Source of the DNA: Brachybacterium timonense
Lineage (GTDB): Bacteria; Actinomycetota; Actinomycetes; Actinomycetales; Dermabacteraceae
Assembly (NCBI RefSeq): GCF_900258505.1
Contig: NZ_LT984895.1
Location: forward strand, 617,123-681,122
Direction of reading: 5' to 3'
DNA length: 64,000 nucleotides
Shown: one piece after another, positions 34,273 to 43,707 of the stretch
Layout of the letters: each line of letters starts with the position of its first letter
Numbering within the stretch: the first letter of the stretch is position 1
Notes under the pieces: model-generated
Database searches by the model: none
What the model was told of the DNA's origin: nothing
The model's input: the letters and a program-made list of their open reading frames with translations, nothing else
Program-made: the position numbers and the translations under genes

Positions 34273-34289
34273 ATACCCCTTGGGGGTAT
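34273..34289 (+). promoter_or_regulatory. CsoR-type copper operator overlapping the copA promoter
   Basis: ATACCCCTTGGGGGTAT is a near-perfect palindrome matching the G/C-tract CsoR box of actinobacterial copper operons. TATAAC at 34287-34292 overlaps its right end and could be the -10. The ATPase start lies 24 nt downstream with AGGAGG. No csoR gene is visible, so the regulator would be encoded elsewhere. Confidence 0.78.
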
Positions 34290-34312
34290 AACCTTGTGCT
34301 GAAGGAGGCCCC

Positions 34313-36769
34313 GTGACTCGTTCCCCCAACGCTCCCACCGAGCTGAAGGCCCGCTCCATCGTGTCTAGCCCGGCTGATGCATCCGCTCCAGCTGCGTCTC
34401 GCAACCCGACCAGAACACCCGCAGCAACCGTGGTATCCGGCCTCGACGGCATAGCCGGCGCAGCCCGACAGTCGAGGCAGGCCGACCAGACCGGCTCATC
34501 CGACACGGCGTCACTCACCCCGATCGAGCTCGAGATCAGCGGCATGACCTGCGCCAGCTGCGCGGCGCGCATCGAGAAGAAGCTGAACAAGGTCGAGGGC
34601 GTGAGTGCCGCGGTCAACTACGCCACCGAGATAGCAACCGCTCAGGTCCCCGCGGGCGTCACCGCGGATGACCTCATCGCGGTCGTGGAGAAGACGGGCT
34701 ACGGCGCCCGCGTACCGGCCCCGCCGCAACCGCACGCCGCCCCGTCGGCCAGCAGCGAGCGCACCGAACATGCCGAGGATCCTGAACTGCGCGACCTGCG
34801 CCACCGCGTGATCGGCGCGACGATCCTCACCCTGCCGGTGATCGCCATGGCCATGATCCCGGCGCTGCAGTTCGACCACTGGGGCTTCGCCTCACTCACC
34901 CTCGCCGCCCCCGTGATCGTCTGGGCAGGGTGGCCGTTCCACCGTGCCACTGCCATCAACGCGCGCCACGGCGCCGTCACCATGGACACGCTCATCACCA
35001 TGGGCACGGGCGCCGCCTTCCTATGGTCACTGGTGGCGCTGTTCATCGGCACTGCTGGCGAGGCCGGGGTGCGCCACAGCTTCCACCTCACCCTCACCCA
35101 TGGCGACCCGCTCGAGTACATCTACCTCGAGGTCGCTGCCGGTGTGATCACCTTTGTGCTGCTGGGACGCTACTTTGAGAAACGCGCGAAGCGGGACTCC
35201 GGCGCGGCCCTGCGTGCCCTGCTCGACCTCGGTGCCCAGCAGGTCACCGTGCTCGAGGATGGCGTCGAACGCACCGTCCCCATCGGTGAGCTCCGTGCGG
35301 GCCAGCGTTTCGTTGTCCGCCCCGGGGAGAAGATCGCCACCGACGGGCGGATCATCTCGGGCCGCTCATCGGTGGATGCCTCGATGCTCACCGGCGAGTC
35401 CGTGCCCGTGGATGTGGCCGACGGTGATGACGTCACCGGCGCCACCGTCAACGTTTCCGGCCGCCTCGTCGTGGAGGCCACCGGTGTTGGTGAAGACACG
35501 CGCCTGGCGCAGATGGCGCAGATGGTGCAGGACGCGCAATCGGGTAAAGCGGAGGTGCAGCGCCTGGCCGACCGGGTCAGCGCGGTGTTCGTGCCGATCG
35601 TCATACTCATCGCTCTGGGCACCGTCATCGGCTGGGTCATCGCCGGAGCAGGCTGGGGTTATGCCGCCTCTGCCGGTGTGGCTGTGCTCGTGATCGCCTG
35701 CCCCTGCGCCCTCGGCCTCGCCACCCCCACTGCGCTGCTCGTCGGCACTGGCCGCGGCGCGGGCATGGGTGTGCTCATCAAGGGCCCCGAAGCGCTGGAG
35801 TCCACGAAGAAGGTCGACACGATCGTGCTCGACAAGACCGGCACCATCACCACGGGCGTCATGACACTGCAGGATGTGCAGGCGGCGGCCGACACCTCGA
35901 CGCGGGAGCTGCTGGCCCGCGCCGGCGCCGTCGAATCCGCCAGCGAGCATCCGATCGCCGTCGCCATCGCGAGCGGAGCCCGTGAGCAGGTGGGTGACCT
36001 GCCCGAGGTGACCGGCTTCGAGAACCTGGCCGGCTCCGGTGTGCGCGGCACTGTCGACGGCCACGATGTGCTCCTGGGCCGTGAGAGCCTGCTGTGGGAG
36101 CGCGGCATCCACGTGCCGGCCGAGGTCACCGCTGCGCGCGAACAGGCCGAGCGGGCTGGACGAACTGCCGTGCTCGTCGCCTGGGGCGGGCACGCCCGCG
36201 GCGTGCTCGCTGTCGCGGACACTGTGCGCCCCGACGCTGCCGACGCGATCACCCGCCTCACAGACCTCGGGCTCACCCCCGTGCTGCTCACCGGTGACAA
36301 CGAGACCGTTGCCCGCCAGGTGGCCGCCGAGGTGGGCATCGATCAGGTGATCGCCGGTGTGCTGCCGCACCAGAAAGTCGAGGCGATCCAGCGTCTGCGC
36401 AGCGATAAACACGCGGTGGCGATGGTGGGCGACGGCATCAACGATGGCCCCGCCCTTGCGGAGGCAGACCTGGGCATCGCCATGGGATCCGGCACGCATG
36501 TCGCCATGGAGGCCGCCGACATCACCCTCGTCCGCACGGACCTGCTCGCCGTGGTCGACGCGATCCGCCTCTCCCGCCGCACCCTGCGCACCATCACGGG
36601 AAACCTGTTCTGGGCCTTCGCCTACAACACCGCCGCGGTCCCCGTGGCGGCACTGGGCCTGCTGAACCCCATGCTCGCCGGTGCCGCCATGGCGTTCTCG
36701 AGCGTGTTCGTGGTGACGAACTCTCTGCGGCTGCGCAGTATCAGGTCCGTTGGGCAGGCGGCCCGCTGA
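34313..36769 (+). CDS. copA: Copper-exporting P-type ATPase
   Basis: The 818-residue pump has a ~65-residue low-complexity extension, a heavy-metal-associated domain with G-M-T-C-A-S-C-A-A (about residues 76-84), eight membrane helices, the ion-binding C-P-C at residues 463-465, the phosphorylation motif D-K-T-G-T at residue 507, and G-D-G-I-N-D-G-P near residue 705. CPC-type PIB-1 ATPases export Cu(I). A CsoR-like box and a clear AGGAGG lie upstream of the GTG start. It is followed after 3 nt by an ABC exporter gene, so they are cotranscribed. Confidence 0.93.
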   Translation: MTRSPNAPTELKARSIVSSPADASAPAASRNPTRTPAATVVSGLDGIAGAARQSRQADQTGSSDTASLTPIELEISGMTCASCAARIEKKLNKVEGVSAAVNYATEIATAQVPAGVTADDLIAVVEKTGYGARVPAPPQPHAAPSASSERTEHAEDPELRDLRHRVIGATILTLPVIAMAMIPALQFDHWGFASLTLAAPVIVWAGWPFHRATAINARHGAVTMDTLITMGTGAAFLWSLVALFIGTAGEAGVRHSFHLTLTHGDPLEYIYLEVAAGVITFVLLGRYFEKRAKRDSGAALRALLDLGAQQVTVLEDGVERTVPIGELRAGQRFVVRPGEKIATDGRIISGRSSVDASMLTGESVPVDVADGDDVTGATVNVSGRLVVEATGVGEDTRLAQMAQMVQDAQSGKAEVQRLADRVSAVFVPIVILIALGTVIGWVIAGAGWGYAASAGVAVLVIACPCALGLATPTALLVGTGRGAGMGVLIKGPEALESTKKVDTIVLDKTGTITTGVMTLQDVQAAADTSTRELLARAGAVESASEHPIAVAIASGAREQVGDLPEVTGFENLAGSGVRGTVDGHDVLLGRESLLWERGIHVPAEVTAAREQAERAGRTAVLVAWGGHARGVLAVADTVRPDAADAITRLTDLGLTPVLLTGDNETVARQVAAEVGIDQVIAGVLPHQKVEAIQRLRSDKHAVAMVGDGINDGPALAEADLGIAMGSGTHVAMEAADITLVRTDLLAVVDAIRLSRRTLRTITGNLFWAFAYNTAAVPVAALGLLNPMLAGAAMAFSSVFVVTNSLRLRSIRSVGQAAR

Positions 36770-36772
36770 GCC

Positions 36773-38620
36773 GTGAACCGTCGGTCCTACCCCGGTGGGG
36801 TGTCCTCTCTGCTGCGCATCGCCCGCTTCACGCGGGAACTGACCCCGCTCTACCTCGCGATCATCGCCTGCTCGGTGCTCACGGCCGTGGCCGGGCTCGC
36901 CGTCCCCTTCCTCATCGGCAGGGCCACGGACACGGTGGCCGCAGCGCTGGCCGGCTCCACCCCGGTCGATGCGGCGCTGCGCACCGCCATCTGGCTGGCG
37001 GCCGCACTGTTGCTGGCTGAGCTGGTGCAGACCGTGCTGTCGAACGTCGGCGGCTGGTACGGCGACGTCATGTCGAACCGGATGCGCACCATCTTGTCCG
37101 TGCGGTACTACGACAAGCTGCTGCACCTGCCGCAGAGCTGGTTCGACGCCGAGCTGACCGGAACCATTGTGGCGCGGCTGAACCGGTCGATCACCGAGAT
37201 CACGAACTTCGCGAAGATGTTCTCGAACATGTTCGCCACCTTGCTGATCACGACGGCGGCGGTGCTCGCCATCAGCGCCTGGTATGCGTGGCCGCTCACT
37301 GTACTGCTGCTCATCGTGTTCCCCGTCTACGTGTGGCTCACGGCGCTCACGTCGAAGAGATGGCAGCGGCTCGAGGGCGACAAGAACGAGCAGATCGACA
37401 TCGCCTCGGGACGGTTCGCCGAAGTCGTCGGTCAGATCCGTGTGGTGAAGTCTTTCGTGCGCGAGCGCTCGGAGCTGCAGGATTTCACCACCCGATTCCG
37501 CGCCACCGACTCCATCACGGCCGCGCAGTCTTCGCACTGGCATCGCATGGACTCGCTGCGCCGGGCCGTGCTGAACATCGTGTTCTTCGGGATCTACGCG
37601 ATTATCTTCGAGCGCACCGTGCACGGCGCCTTCACTCTGGGCGAGATGGTGCTGCTGATCCAGCTGATGACCATGGCGCGCCAGCCGGTGCAGAACATGA
37701 GCTTCGTGATCGACACCGCCCAGCATGCGATCGCCGGCTCCAAGGATTACTTCCGGGTGATGGAGACGGAGGTGGACGATCGGGCGGCCAGCATCATGGC
37801 GCAGGCCGACGATGCCCAGCAGGCGTCGGCCCCGGCACCACAGCTCGCCCCGGGGCAGGCGATGGTGTCCTTCGACGACGTCAGCTTCGCCTACGAGAAG
37901 GGCGAAGACGTCCTCCACCACATCAGCTTCGACATCGCACCCGGCGAGAAAGTCGCGCTCGTGGGAGAATCCGGCGGCGGAAAATCCACCATCGTGAACC
38001 TGCTCCTGGGCCTGTACAGCGCCCGGGAGGGCCGCATCGAGGTGGCCGGCCACCAGATCGACACGATCCCGCTTGTCCGCCTGCGCAGCCGCATCGGCGT
38101 CGTGTTCCAAGACGCAGCACTGTTCTCCGGGACGATCCGGGAGAACATCGCCTACGGCTACCCCGGCGCCACGGACGAGCAGGTGCGTGCAGCGGCGGTC
38201 CGTGCCAACGCCGACCGCTTCATCGAGCGCTTCGAGCACGGCTATGACCAGGTGATCGGTGAGCGCGGCCTGAAGCTCTCCGGCGGTCAGCGCCAACGCA
38301 TCGCGGTGGCTCGCGCCATCCTCAAGGATGCCCCGATCCTGGTGCTCGACGAAGCCACCAGTGCTCTGGACACCAAGGCCGAGCGTCAGGTGCAGGCCGG
38401 GCTCGACGAGCTCATGCGCGGCCGCACCTCGCTGATCATCGCCCACCGCCTGTCGACCATCGCCGGGGTGGACCGCATCGTCACCCTGCGCGACGGGCGG
38501 GTGGACGAGATCGGTTCCCCCGCCGAGCTCGCCGTCTCCGGTGGGATCTATGCGCAGCTGCTCGAGCTGCAAACAGCGGGGAACACGAAGAAGCTCGCGA
38601 GCTTCGACATCACCGGCTGA
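36773..38620 (+). CDS. ABC transporter ATP-binding/permease fusion (MsbA-like)
   Basis: This 615-residue half-transporter has six N-terminal membrane helices (about residues 20-320) fused to an ATPase with Walker A G-E-S-G-G-G-K-S-T (about residue 398-406), signature L-S-G-G-Q (about 502), Walker B I-L-V-L-D-E-A-T and H-loop A-H-R. It would act as a homo- or heterodimeric exporter of lipids, drugs or peptides. It begins 3 nt after copA. No partner half-transporter is adjacent, so a homodimer is likely. Its link to copper is only positional. Confidence 0.87.
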   Translation: MNRRSYPGGVSSLLRIARFTRELTPLYLAIIACSVLTAVAGLAVPFLIGRATDTVAAALAGSTPVDAALRTAIWLAAALLLAELVQTVLSNVGGWYGDVMSNRMRTILSVRYYDKLLHLPQSWFDAELTGTIVARLNRSITEITNFAKMFSNMFATLLITTAAVLAISAWYAWPLTVLLLIVFPVYVWLTALTSKRWQRLEGDKNEQIDIASGRFAEVVGQIRVVKSFVRERSELQDFTTRFRATDSITAAQSSHWHRMDSLRRAVLNIVFFGIYAIIFERTVHGAFTLGEMVLLIQLMTMARQPVQNMSFVIDTAQHAIAGSKDYFRVMETEVDDRAASIMAQADDAQQASAPAPQLAPGQAMVSFDDVSFAYEKGEDVLHHISFDIAPGEKVALVGESGGGKSTIVNLLLGLYSAREGRIEVAGHQIDTIPLVRLRSRIGVVFQDAALFSGTIRENIAYGYPGATDEQVRAAAVRANADRFIERFEHGYDQVIGERGLKLSGGQRQRIAVARAILKDAPILVLDEATSALDTKAERQVQAGLDELMRGRTSLIIAHRLSTIAGVDRIVTLRDGRVDEIGSPAELAVSGGIYAQLLELQTAGNTKKLASFDITG

Positions 38621-38689
38621 ACAGGCTCCGGCCCTGGACGATACGATGTCGCCGATCACGTTCTCCGGGGGACAACGAAGGAGCTCGCA

Positions 38690-39955
38690 ATGGGATTCAT
38701 CCAGGCATTCAAGGGCGCGATCGGCGGCATGCTCGCCGACCAGTGGAAGGACTTCCTCACTGTGCCGGACGGTCTGCCCCAGACGGCGGCACTGTTCCCG
38801 GCCGTGCCCCGCGGGCAGAACGCCGGCCGCGGCTCGAATGTGCGCGGCAGCGAGAACATCATCTCCAACGGCTCGAAGATCCTGGTGCCGCAGGGCTACG
38901 GCTTGATCACCGTGGTGGACGGCCGCGCCACCGGCCTCATCACCGACGCCGGCGGCTACGAGTTCCGCACGGACCCCCCGGACGCCCGCTCCGTGTTCGC
39001 AGGCGATGACCCGCTGGCCTCGACCGTGGGGACCAGCTGGGAGCGCTTCAAGTACGGCGGCCAGCCTGCCTCCCAGCAGCTCGCCTTCTACGTGAACCTC
39101 AAGGAGCTGCCCGACAACCGCTTCGGCACCCAGTCGGAGATCTACTGGGATGACGCCTACCTTAACTCGCAGGTGGGCGCCGTGACGCGCGGCTCCTACA
39201 CCATGCGGATCATCGACCCGCTGCTGTTCGTGCACAACTTCGTGCCCGCCACGTTCATCTCCGCGAACGCGCCGGTGTTCGACTTCTCCGATCCGGACAA
39301 CTCCGCCGGCAACCAGCTGTTCCGTGAGGTCGTCTCCTCACTGGCCGCTGCCTTCTCCCGGTACACGAATGACCCGGACAAGGGCAACCGCATCACTCGT
39401 ATCCAGTCGGACTCCGTGGGCTTCGCCCAGAGCCTGTCGGCCGCGGTGGAGGAGGAGTACCGCTGGTCCAGCGACCGTGGCCTGGCGATCGTGAAGGTCG
39501 CCCTCGCGGCCATCGAGTACGACCAGCGCACCCGCGAGCTGCTCACGGAGGTACAGAAGGCCGACGCCCTCTCCGGCGCCCGCTCGCAGTCCTACCTCAA
39601 CCAGGCGGTGGCCCGGGGCGTGCAGGCCGCTGGCGAGAACGGCGGCGGCGCGGGCCTGGCGATGTTCGGCGCCGGTGCCGGTGCGGCCGGCGGCCTCGTG
39701 CAGCCCGTCCAGCCGTGGCAGGCCCCTCCGGGCATGCAGCAGCAGGGTGGCCAGGCTCCGCAGGGTGCAGCGCAGGGCCAGGCTCCGCAGGGTGGGCAGG
39801 CTCCGCAGGGCGCAGCGCAGGGCCAGGCTCCGCAGCAGGCCACCTCACCGGAGGACCCCGTGGCGAAGCTCGCCCAGTACAAGCAGATGCTGGAGCAGGG
39901 ACTGATCTCTGAGGAGGATTACGAGGCCGCGAAGAAGAAGGCCCTCGGACTCTGA
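38690..39955 (+). CDS. SPFH-domain virion-core family protein with SHOCT tail (YdjI-like)
   Basis: The 421-residue protein has an SPFH-like core (about residues 30-310; V-P-Q-G-Y-G-L-I-T-V-V-D-G near residue 64 and Y-W-D-D-A-Y later), a Gly/Ala/Gln/Pro-rich linker with repeated Q-A-P-Q-G units (about 335-385), and a C-terminal SHOCT helix pair (L-A-Q-Y-K-Q-M-L-E-Q-G-L-I-S-E-E-D-Y). This is the family of Bacillus YdjI, a PspA partner in membrane-damage response. The zinc-ribbon gene starts 1 nt after it. No PspA homologue lies in the window. Confidence 0.78.
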   Translation: MGFIQAFKGAIGGMLADQWKDFLTVPDGLPQTAALFPAVPRGQNAGRGSNVRGSENIISNGSKILVPQGYGLITVVDGRATGLITDAGGYEFRTDPPDARSVFAGDDPLASTVGTSWERFKYGGQPASQQLAFYVNLKELPDNRFGTQSEIYWDDAYLNSQVGAVTRGSYTMRIIDPLLFVHNFVPATFISANAPVFDFSDPDNSAGNQLFREVVSSLAAAFSRYTNDPDKGNRITRIQSDSVGFAQSLSAAVEEEYRWSSDRGLAIVKVALAAIEYDQRTRELLTEVQKADALSGARSQSYLNQAVARGVQAAGENGGGAGLAMFGAGAGAAGGLVQPVQPWQAPPGMQQQGGQAPQGAAQGQAPQGGQAPQGAAQGQAPQQATSPEDPVAKLAQYKQMLEQGLISEEDYEAAKKKALGL

Positions 39956-39956
39956 G

Positions 39957-41591
39957 ATGACCCAGCCGCCGTCGCGGCCCGACTGGGCGCGCCCCGAGGG
40001 GCCGCCCGGTCGGGCACCCAGTTCGCAGCCAGGCCCCGATGCCGTGCCGCCGGTGCCGCGACCACCCGCTGGTGTGCAGCCGGGCCAGGGCGCGGTACCA
40101 CCGCAGTTGCGCATGCCTGGTCCTGTGCCGGGGGCGCATCCCGGAGCTGTCGGCGCCCCTGCTGGACCCGGTCATCAGATGCCGAACACGTCGATGGGAG
40201 CGGGCACGGCTGAGCGGTCGGTGCCGCAGTGGCCGCAACAGCGCACCGCAGATGAGACTCGTGCCGCTGCCGCCGGGCCGCCATCCCGGGTCGAGAACCG
40301 CACCGATGCGCCCGACAGCACGCCGCCGCGCCCTGACGGTCCCGCCCGGATGCTCGGTCGGGATGAGCTGAGCGGCGCCGAACAGGCCGCCCGCAACGCT
40401 GGCCGTCGCGTGATCGATACATCGCTTGGCCGCACCGATGGTCTGACGAAATGCCCGAGCTGCGGCAGCTCAGAGATCGCTTACAGCATCACGGCGCGTG
40501 CGCTCGTGTGCTCCTACTGCCGGCACTCCTTCAATGAGGCGGTGGCCGAGCGCGCCTTCGGGCTGGACTCTCCGATCGACCAGCTGCGCGGCACGACCAT
40601 CGCCTCCGGCTCGGTGGACATCCAGGACGACACCGCCACGGTGGTCACCCTCAAATGCCAGGGCTGCGGCGCCGAGGTCGTGATCCCCGTGCAGGAGACG
40701 CTGCAGGCGCGCTGCCATTGGTGCCGACAGACCCTGTCGGTCAACACCCAGGTCCCCAACGGTGCCGTGCCCGATGCGCTGCTGCCGTTCCTCCTCACTC
40801 GCGACGACGCGGTCGAGCGAATCCGCGCCTTCGTCGGCGAGCGGCGCACGTTCGCGCTGAGCCGCTTCAAAGACGAGTTCGTGCCTGAGAACGTGATCGG
40901 TGTCTACATCCCGTACATGGTCGTGGACGGCAACCTGCATGCTGAGCTGCGGGGACGTGGCGAGATTCAGACTCGCCAGTACACCGTGCGCCGCAAGCGC
41001 GGTGACGACTATGTGACCGAGACCTACTACGACGCCGACGTGTATGCCATCGCACGCTCCTTCGACATGCTGGTGGACGACCTCGCTGTGGAATCCGCCA
41101 GCCGCTACGACGCACGTGACAACAGCGCCTCGACCAACAACATCCTCAACGCCGTCCAGCCCTACGACATTGAGAATGCGTTCGCGTTCAACCCCAACTA
41201 CCTCAAGGGGTTCAATTCCGAGCGCCGCGATGTGAACATCGACGACCTCGACGAGCGGATCGAGGACAAATTCCTGGCTGTCGCACGCGCGAAAGCGCTG
41301 CCCACCATCAGCGCGTACGACCGCGGCGTGGAATGGACCGAGGAAGGTGTGGCCGTGAGGGGCTCCCGCTGGGTGTCTGTGGCGGTGCCCGTCTGGTTGT
41401 ACAGCTACGCCGATTCGGCGAAAGGCCCAGGCAGCCTGGTCCACTACATCGCCGTCAACGGCCGCACAGGCTCCACGATGGGATCGGTGCCCGTATCCCA
41501 CCCGAAGATCGCCGCACTGGCCTGTTCCGTCGGGGCCGTGGTCACTGCTGTCACGGGCGTGATCGCCGCCATGGTGTTCCTGGCCGGCTGA
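39957..41591 (+). CDS. Double zinc-ribbon membrane protein (YdjG-like)
   Basis: The 544-residue protein has a Pro/Gly-rich N-terminus, then two zinc ribbons: C166-x2-C169 with C185-x2-C188 and C234-x2-C237 with C253-x2-C256. A folded central region without a known motif (about 270-500) is followed by one C-terminal membrane helix (about 520-540). The layout matches the YdjG-type TFIIB-like zinc-finger membrane proteins that form a complex with YdjI and PspA in Bacillus. Its gene sits 1 nt after the SPFH gene and 13 nt before a small membrane protein gene. Confidence 0.72.
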   Translation: MTQPPSRPDWARPEGPPGRAPSSQPGPDAVPPVPRPPAGVQPGQGAVPPQLRMPGPVPGAHPGAVGAPAGPGHQMPNTSMGAGTAERSVPQWPQQRTADETRAAAAGPPSRVENRTDAPDSTPPRPDGPARMLGRDELSGAEQAARNAGRRVIDTSLGRTDGLTKCPSCGSSEIAYSITARALVCSYCRHSFNEAVAERAFGLDSPIDQLRGTTIASGSVDIQDDTATVVTLKCQGCGAEVVIPVQETLQARCHWCRQTLSVNTQVPNGAVPDALLPFLLTRDDAVERIRAFVGERRTFALSRFKDEFVPENVIGVYIPYMVVDGNLHAELRGRGEIQTRQYTVRRKRGDDYVTETYYDADVYAIARSFDMLVDDLAVESASRYDARDNSASTNNILNAVQPYDIENAFAFNPNYLKGFNSERRDVNIDDLDERIEDKFLAVARAKALPTISAYDRGVEWTEEGVAVRGSRWVSVAVPVWLYSYADSAKGPGSLVHYIAVNGRTGSTMGSVPVSHPKIAALACSVGAVVTAVTGVIAAMVFLAG

Positions 41592-41604
41592 GGAAGGACG
41601 CGCG

Positions 41605-41895
41605 ATGCTGTATGAGCTGTTGGCCGAAGGGTCATCTAATTACTCGCTGGCGGTGGTGGCGCTGCCGTTCATCGCTGGCCCCGCGACTACGGTGACGATC
41701 TACCTGGCGATCTTCCGCCGCTACCGCAACACCGACAAGCGCTATATCTTCGAGCGGGAATCACGCGTGGCAGTGGGCAATCTGCGTACCGCGGACCGCA
41801 AGGTGGGCGAGAACAACCGCCAGAAGTCCAGCCGCATGTCCAGCGCGAACCAGACCAGTCATCTCACACGCGTGCGAAGGATCCGGGTCCCATGA
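41605..41895 (+). CDS. Small membrane protein in SPFH/zinc-ribbon operon
   Basis: The 96-residue protein has one strong N-terminal membrane helix (about residues 14-40) and a basic, hydrophilic C-terminal half rich in R, K, N and S. I do not recognise a family. A GGAAGGA site precedes the ATG. It overlaps the next gene by 4 nt, and its place between the zinc-ribbon protein and the flavoprotein gene suggests it is an additional subunit of the membrane complex. Confidence 0.6.
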   Translation: MLYELLAEGSSNYSLAVVALPFIAGPATTVTIYLAIFRRYRNTDKRYIFERESRVAVGNLRTADRKVGENNRQKSSRMSSANQTSHLTRVRRIRVP

Positions 41896-43658
41896 CGCCT
41901 CCCGGCGTCGCCAGGAGACCGGCTGACCCGGACGGCGAGCGCCCTGGCGCCGCCGTGCCTCGCACCCAGAGCCCCGGCGGAGCATCCCGCGCTGAGCCGC
42001 AGGACCACGATGTGATCGTCGTCGGCGCGGGAATGGCAGGGCTCGTGGCTGCAGCAGAGATCGCCGACGGGGGCCGCAGCGTGCTGCTGCTCGAGCGCGA
42101 GGGCGAGCAGGATCTCGGCGGCCAGGCCTGGTGGAGCTTCGGCGGCCTCTTCATGATCGACACACCCGAGCAGCGTCGGCTGCGGGTGCGCGACAGCCTT
42201 GAGCTCGCCCGGCAGGACTGGCTGGGCACTGCCCGTTTCGAGCGGGCCGAGGACTACTGGCCGCGCCGTTGGGCCGAGGCGTACCTGCACTTCGCCGCCG
42301 GTGAGAAGCGCGCCTGGCTGCATGCGATGGGGCACCGCCTCTTCCCCGTGGTGGGATGGGCCGAGCGCGGCGACGGAACCGCCGACGGGCATGGCAACTC
42401 GGTGCCGCGCTTCCACATCACATGGGGCACAGGCCACGGCATCGTCGAACCTTTTCTGCGGCGCGTGGAGGAGCACCGTGCGGCGGGCCGTCTCACGGTG
42501 CGTACCCGGTGCGCTGTGGAGGAGCTGATCCTCGAGGACGGCCGCGTGAGCGGTGTGCGCGGCGCGGTGCTCGCGCCGGCCACGGGTGAACGCGGCACAG
42601 GCTCCTCGCGGGAACGCATCGGAGATCTCGAGGAGCGTGCGGCAGCGGTGCTCCTCGCCACGGGTGGTGTCGGCGGCAATGAAGACCTCGTGCGGCGTCT
42701 GTGGCCCGAACACCTCGGGCAGATGCCGCAGAGCTTCGTGCACGGTCTGCCGGCATCGGTGGATGGCCGCGGAATGCTGGCGGCGCAGTCCGTCGGCGCC
42801 CGCTGGATCAACTCTGATCGGATGTGGCACTACACCGAGGGCGTGCGCAACTGGAATCCGGTCTGGCGCGGCCACGGGATCAGGATTCTGCCGGGACCGT
42901 CCTCGCTCTGGCTCGATGCCACCGGTCGTCGGCTGCCGGCCCCTGCCTACCCCGGCTTCGACACCACGTCGACGCTGCGGCATCTGCGCAGCATCGGGTA
43001 TGACCACTCCTGGTTCGTGCTCACCGAGAAGATCATCGGCAAGGAGTTCGCGCTCTCGGGCAGCGAGCAGAATCCGGACCTCACCGGCCGTGACGTGAAG
43101 GCCGTGCTGGGCAGGGCACGCCAGTCGATGCCTGGCCCGGTGCGAGCCTTCCTTGAGCACGGCGAGGACTTTCTGCGCGCCGACTCGGTGCCGCACCTCG
43201 CCGAGCGGATGAATGCCCTGGTGGGACAGAACCTCATCGACGCCGCAGAGCTGGAGAGGGTGATCCGTGCCCGCGACGCGGAGATCGCCAACCCTTTCGG
43301 GAAGGATGCGCAGCTCACGGCGATCCGCGGGGCGCGCCGATACCTGGGGGACCGCCTCATCCGCACCGCCGCACCGCACCGGCTGCTCGATCCGAAGGCC
43401 GGCGGTCTCATCGCCGTGCGCCTGCATGTGCTGCTGCGTAAAACCCTGGGCGGGTTGGAAACGGATCTGTCCGGACGCGTTCAGCGCACGGAGGAGACAG
43501 GCGGCGGAACGCTCCCCGGACTGTATGCAGCGGGCGAGGCGTCAGGTTTCGGCGGCGGTGGCATGCATGGCCAGAGCGCCTTGGAGGGCACTTTCCTGGG
43601 TGGTTGCCTGTTCTCCGGCCGACAGGCCGGGCGCGGCATCCTCGCCGATCTGCGCTGA
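41892..43658 (+). CDS. FAD-binding dehydrogenase (3-ketosteroid dehydrogenase-like)
   Basis: The 588-residue flavoprotein has an FAD-binding Rossmann motif V-I-V-V-G-A-G-M-A-G (about residues 41-50), a G-G-Q-A-W-W-S-F-G-G loop and the long C-terminal G-G-G-M-H-G-Q-S-A-L-E-G segment that closes over FAD. It belongs to the fumarate reductase/ketosteroid dehydrogenase superfamily, a subgroup of unknown substrate. The ATG overlaps the small membrane protein's stop by 4 nt. Whether it is part of the membrane complex or just cotranscribed is unknown. Confidence 0.82.
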   Translation: MTPPGVARRPADPDGERPGAAVPRTQSPGGASRAEPQDHDVIVVGAGMAGLVAAAEIADGGRSVLLLEREGEQDLGGQAWWSFGGLFMIDTPEQRRLRVRDSLELARQDWLGTARFERAEDYWPRRWAEAYLHFAAGEKRAWLHAMGHRLFPVVGWAERGDGTADGHGNSVPRFHITWGTGHGIVEPFLRRVEEHRAAGRLTVRTRCAVEELILEDGRVSGVRGAVLAPATGERGTGSSRERIGDLEERAAAVLLATGGVGGNEDLVRRLWPEHLGQMPQSFVHGLPASVDGRGMLAAQSVGARWINSDRMWHYTEGVRNWNPVWRGHGIRILPGPSSLWLDATGRRLPAPAYPGFDTTSTLRHLRSIGYDHSWFVLTEKIIGKEFALSGSEQNPDLTGRDVKAVLGRARQSMPGPVRAFLEHGEDFLRADSVPHLAERMNALVGQNLIDAAELERVIRARDAEIANPFGKDAQLTAIRGARRYLGDRLIRTAAPHRLLDPKAGGLIAVRLHVLLRKTLGGLETDLSGRVQRTEETGGGTLPGLYAAGEASGFGGGGMHGQSALEGTFLGGCLFSGRQAGRGILADLR

Positions 43659-43707
43659 TCCGGCCTGCGCTGATCCGGGGTGCGAAGATCCGGGTTGTGC
43701 GCCGGGC

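Noticed and set aside
35366-39235. Very long minus-strand open frame (about 1289 codons) antisense to copA and the ABC exporter
   Set aside because: It mirrors the GC-rich third-position pattern of the real plus-strand genes, is rich in His/Gly/Arg, and has no domain or ribosome site. The plus strand has clear family motifs.
43649-43707. Short repeated CTGCGCTGATCCGG motif after the FAD dehydrogenase gene
   Set aside because: Only two imperfect copies in a 59-bp convergent gap; too small to interpret.
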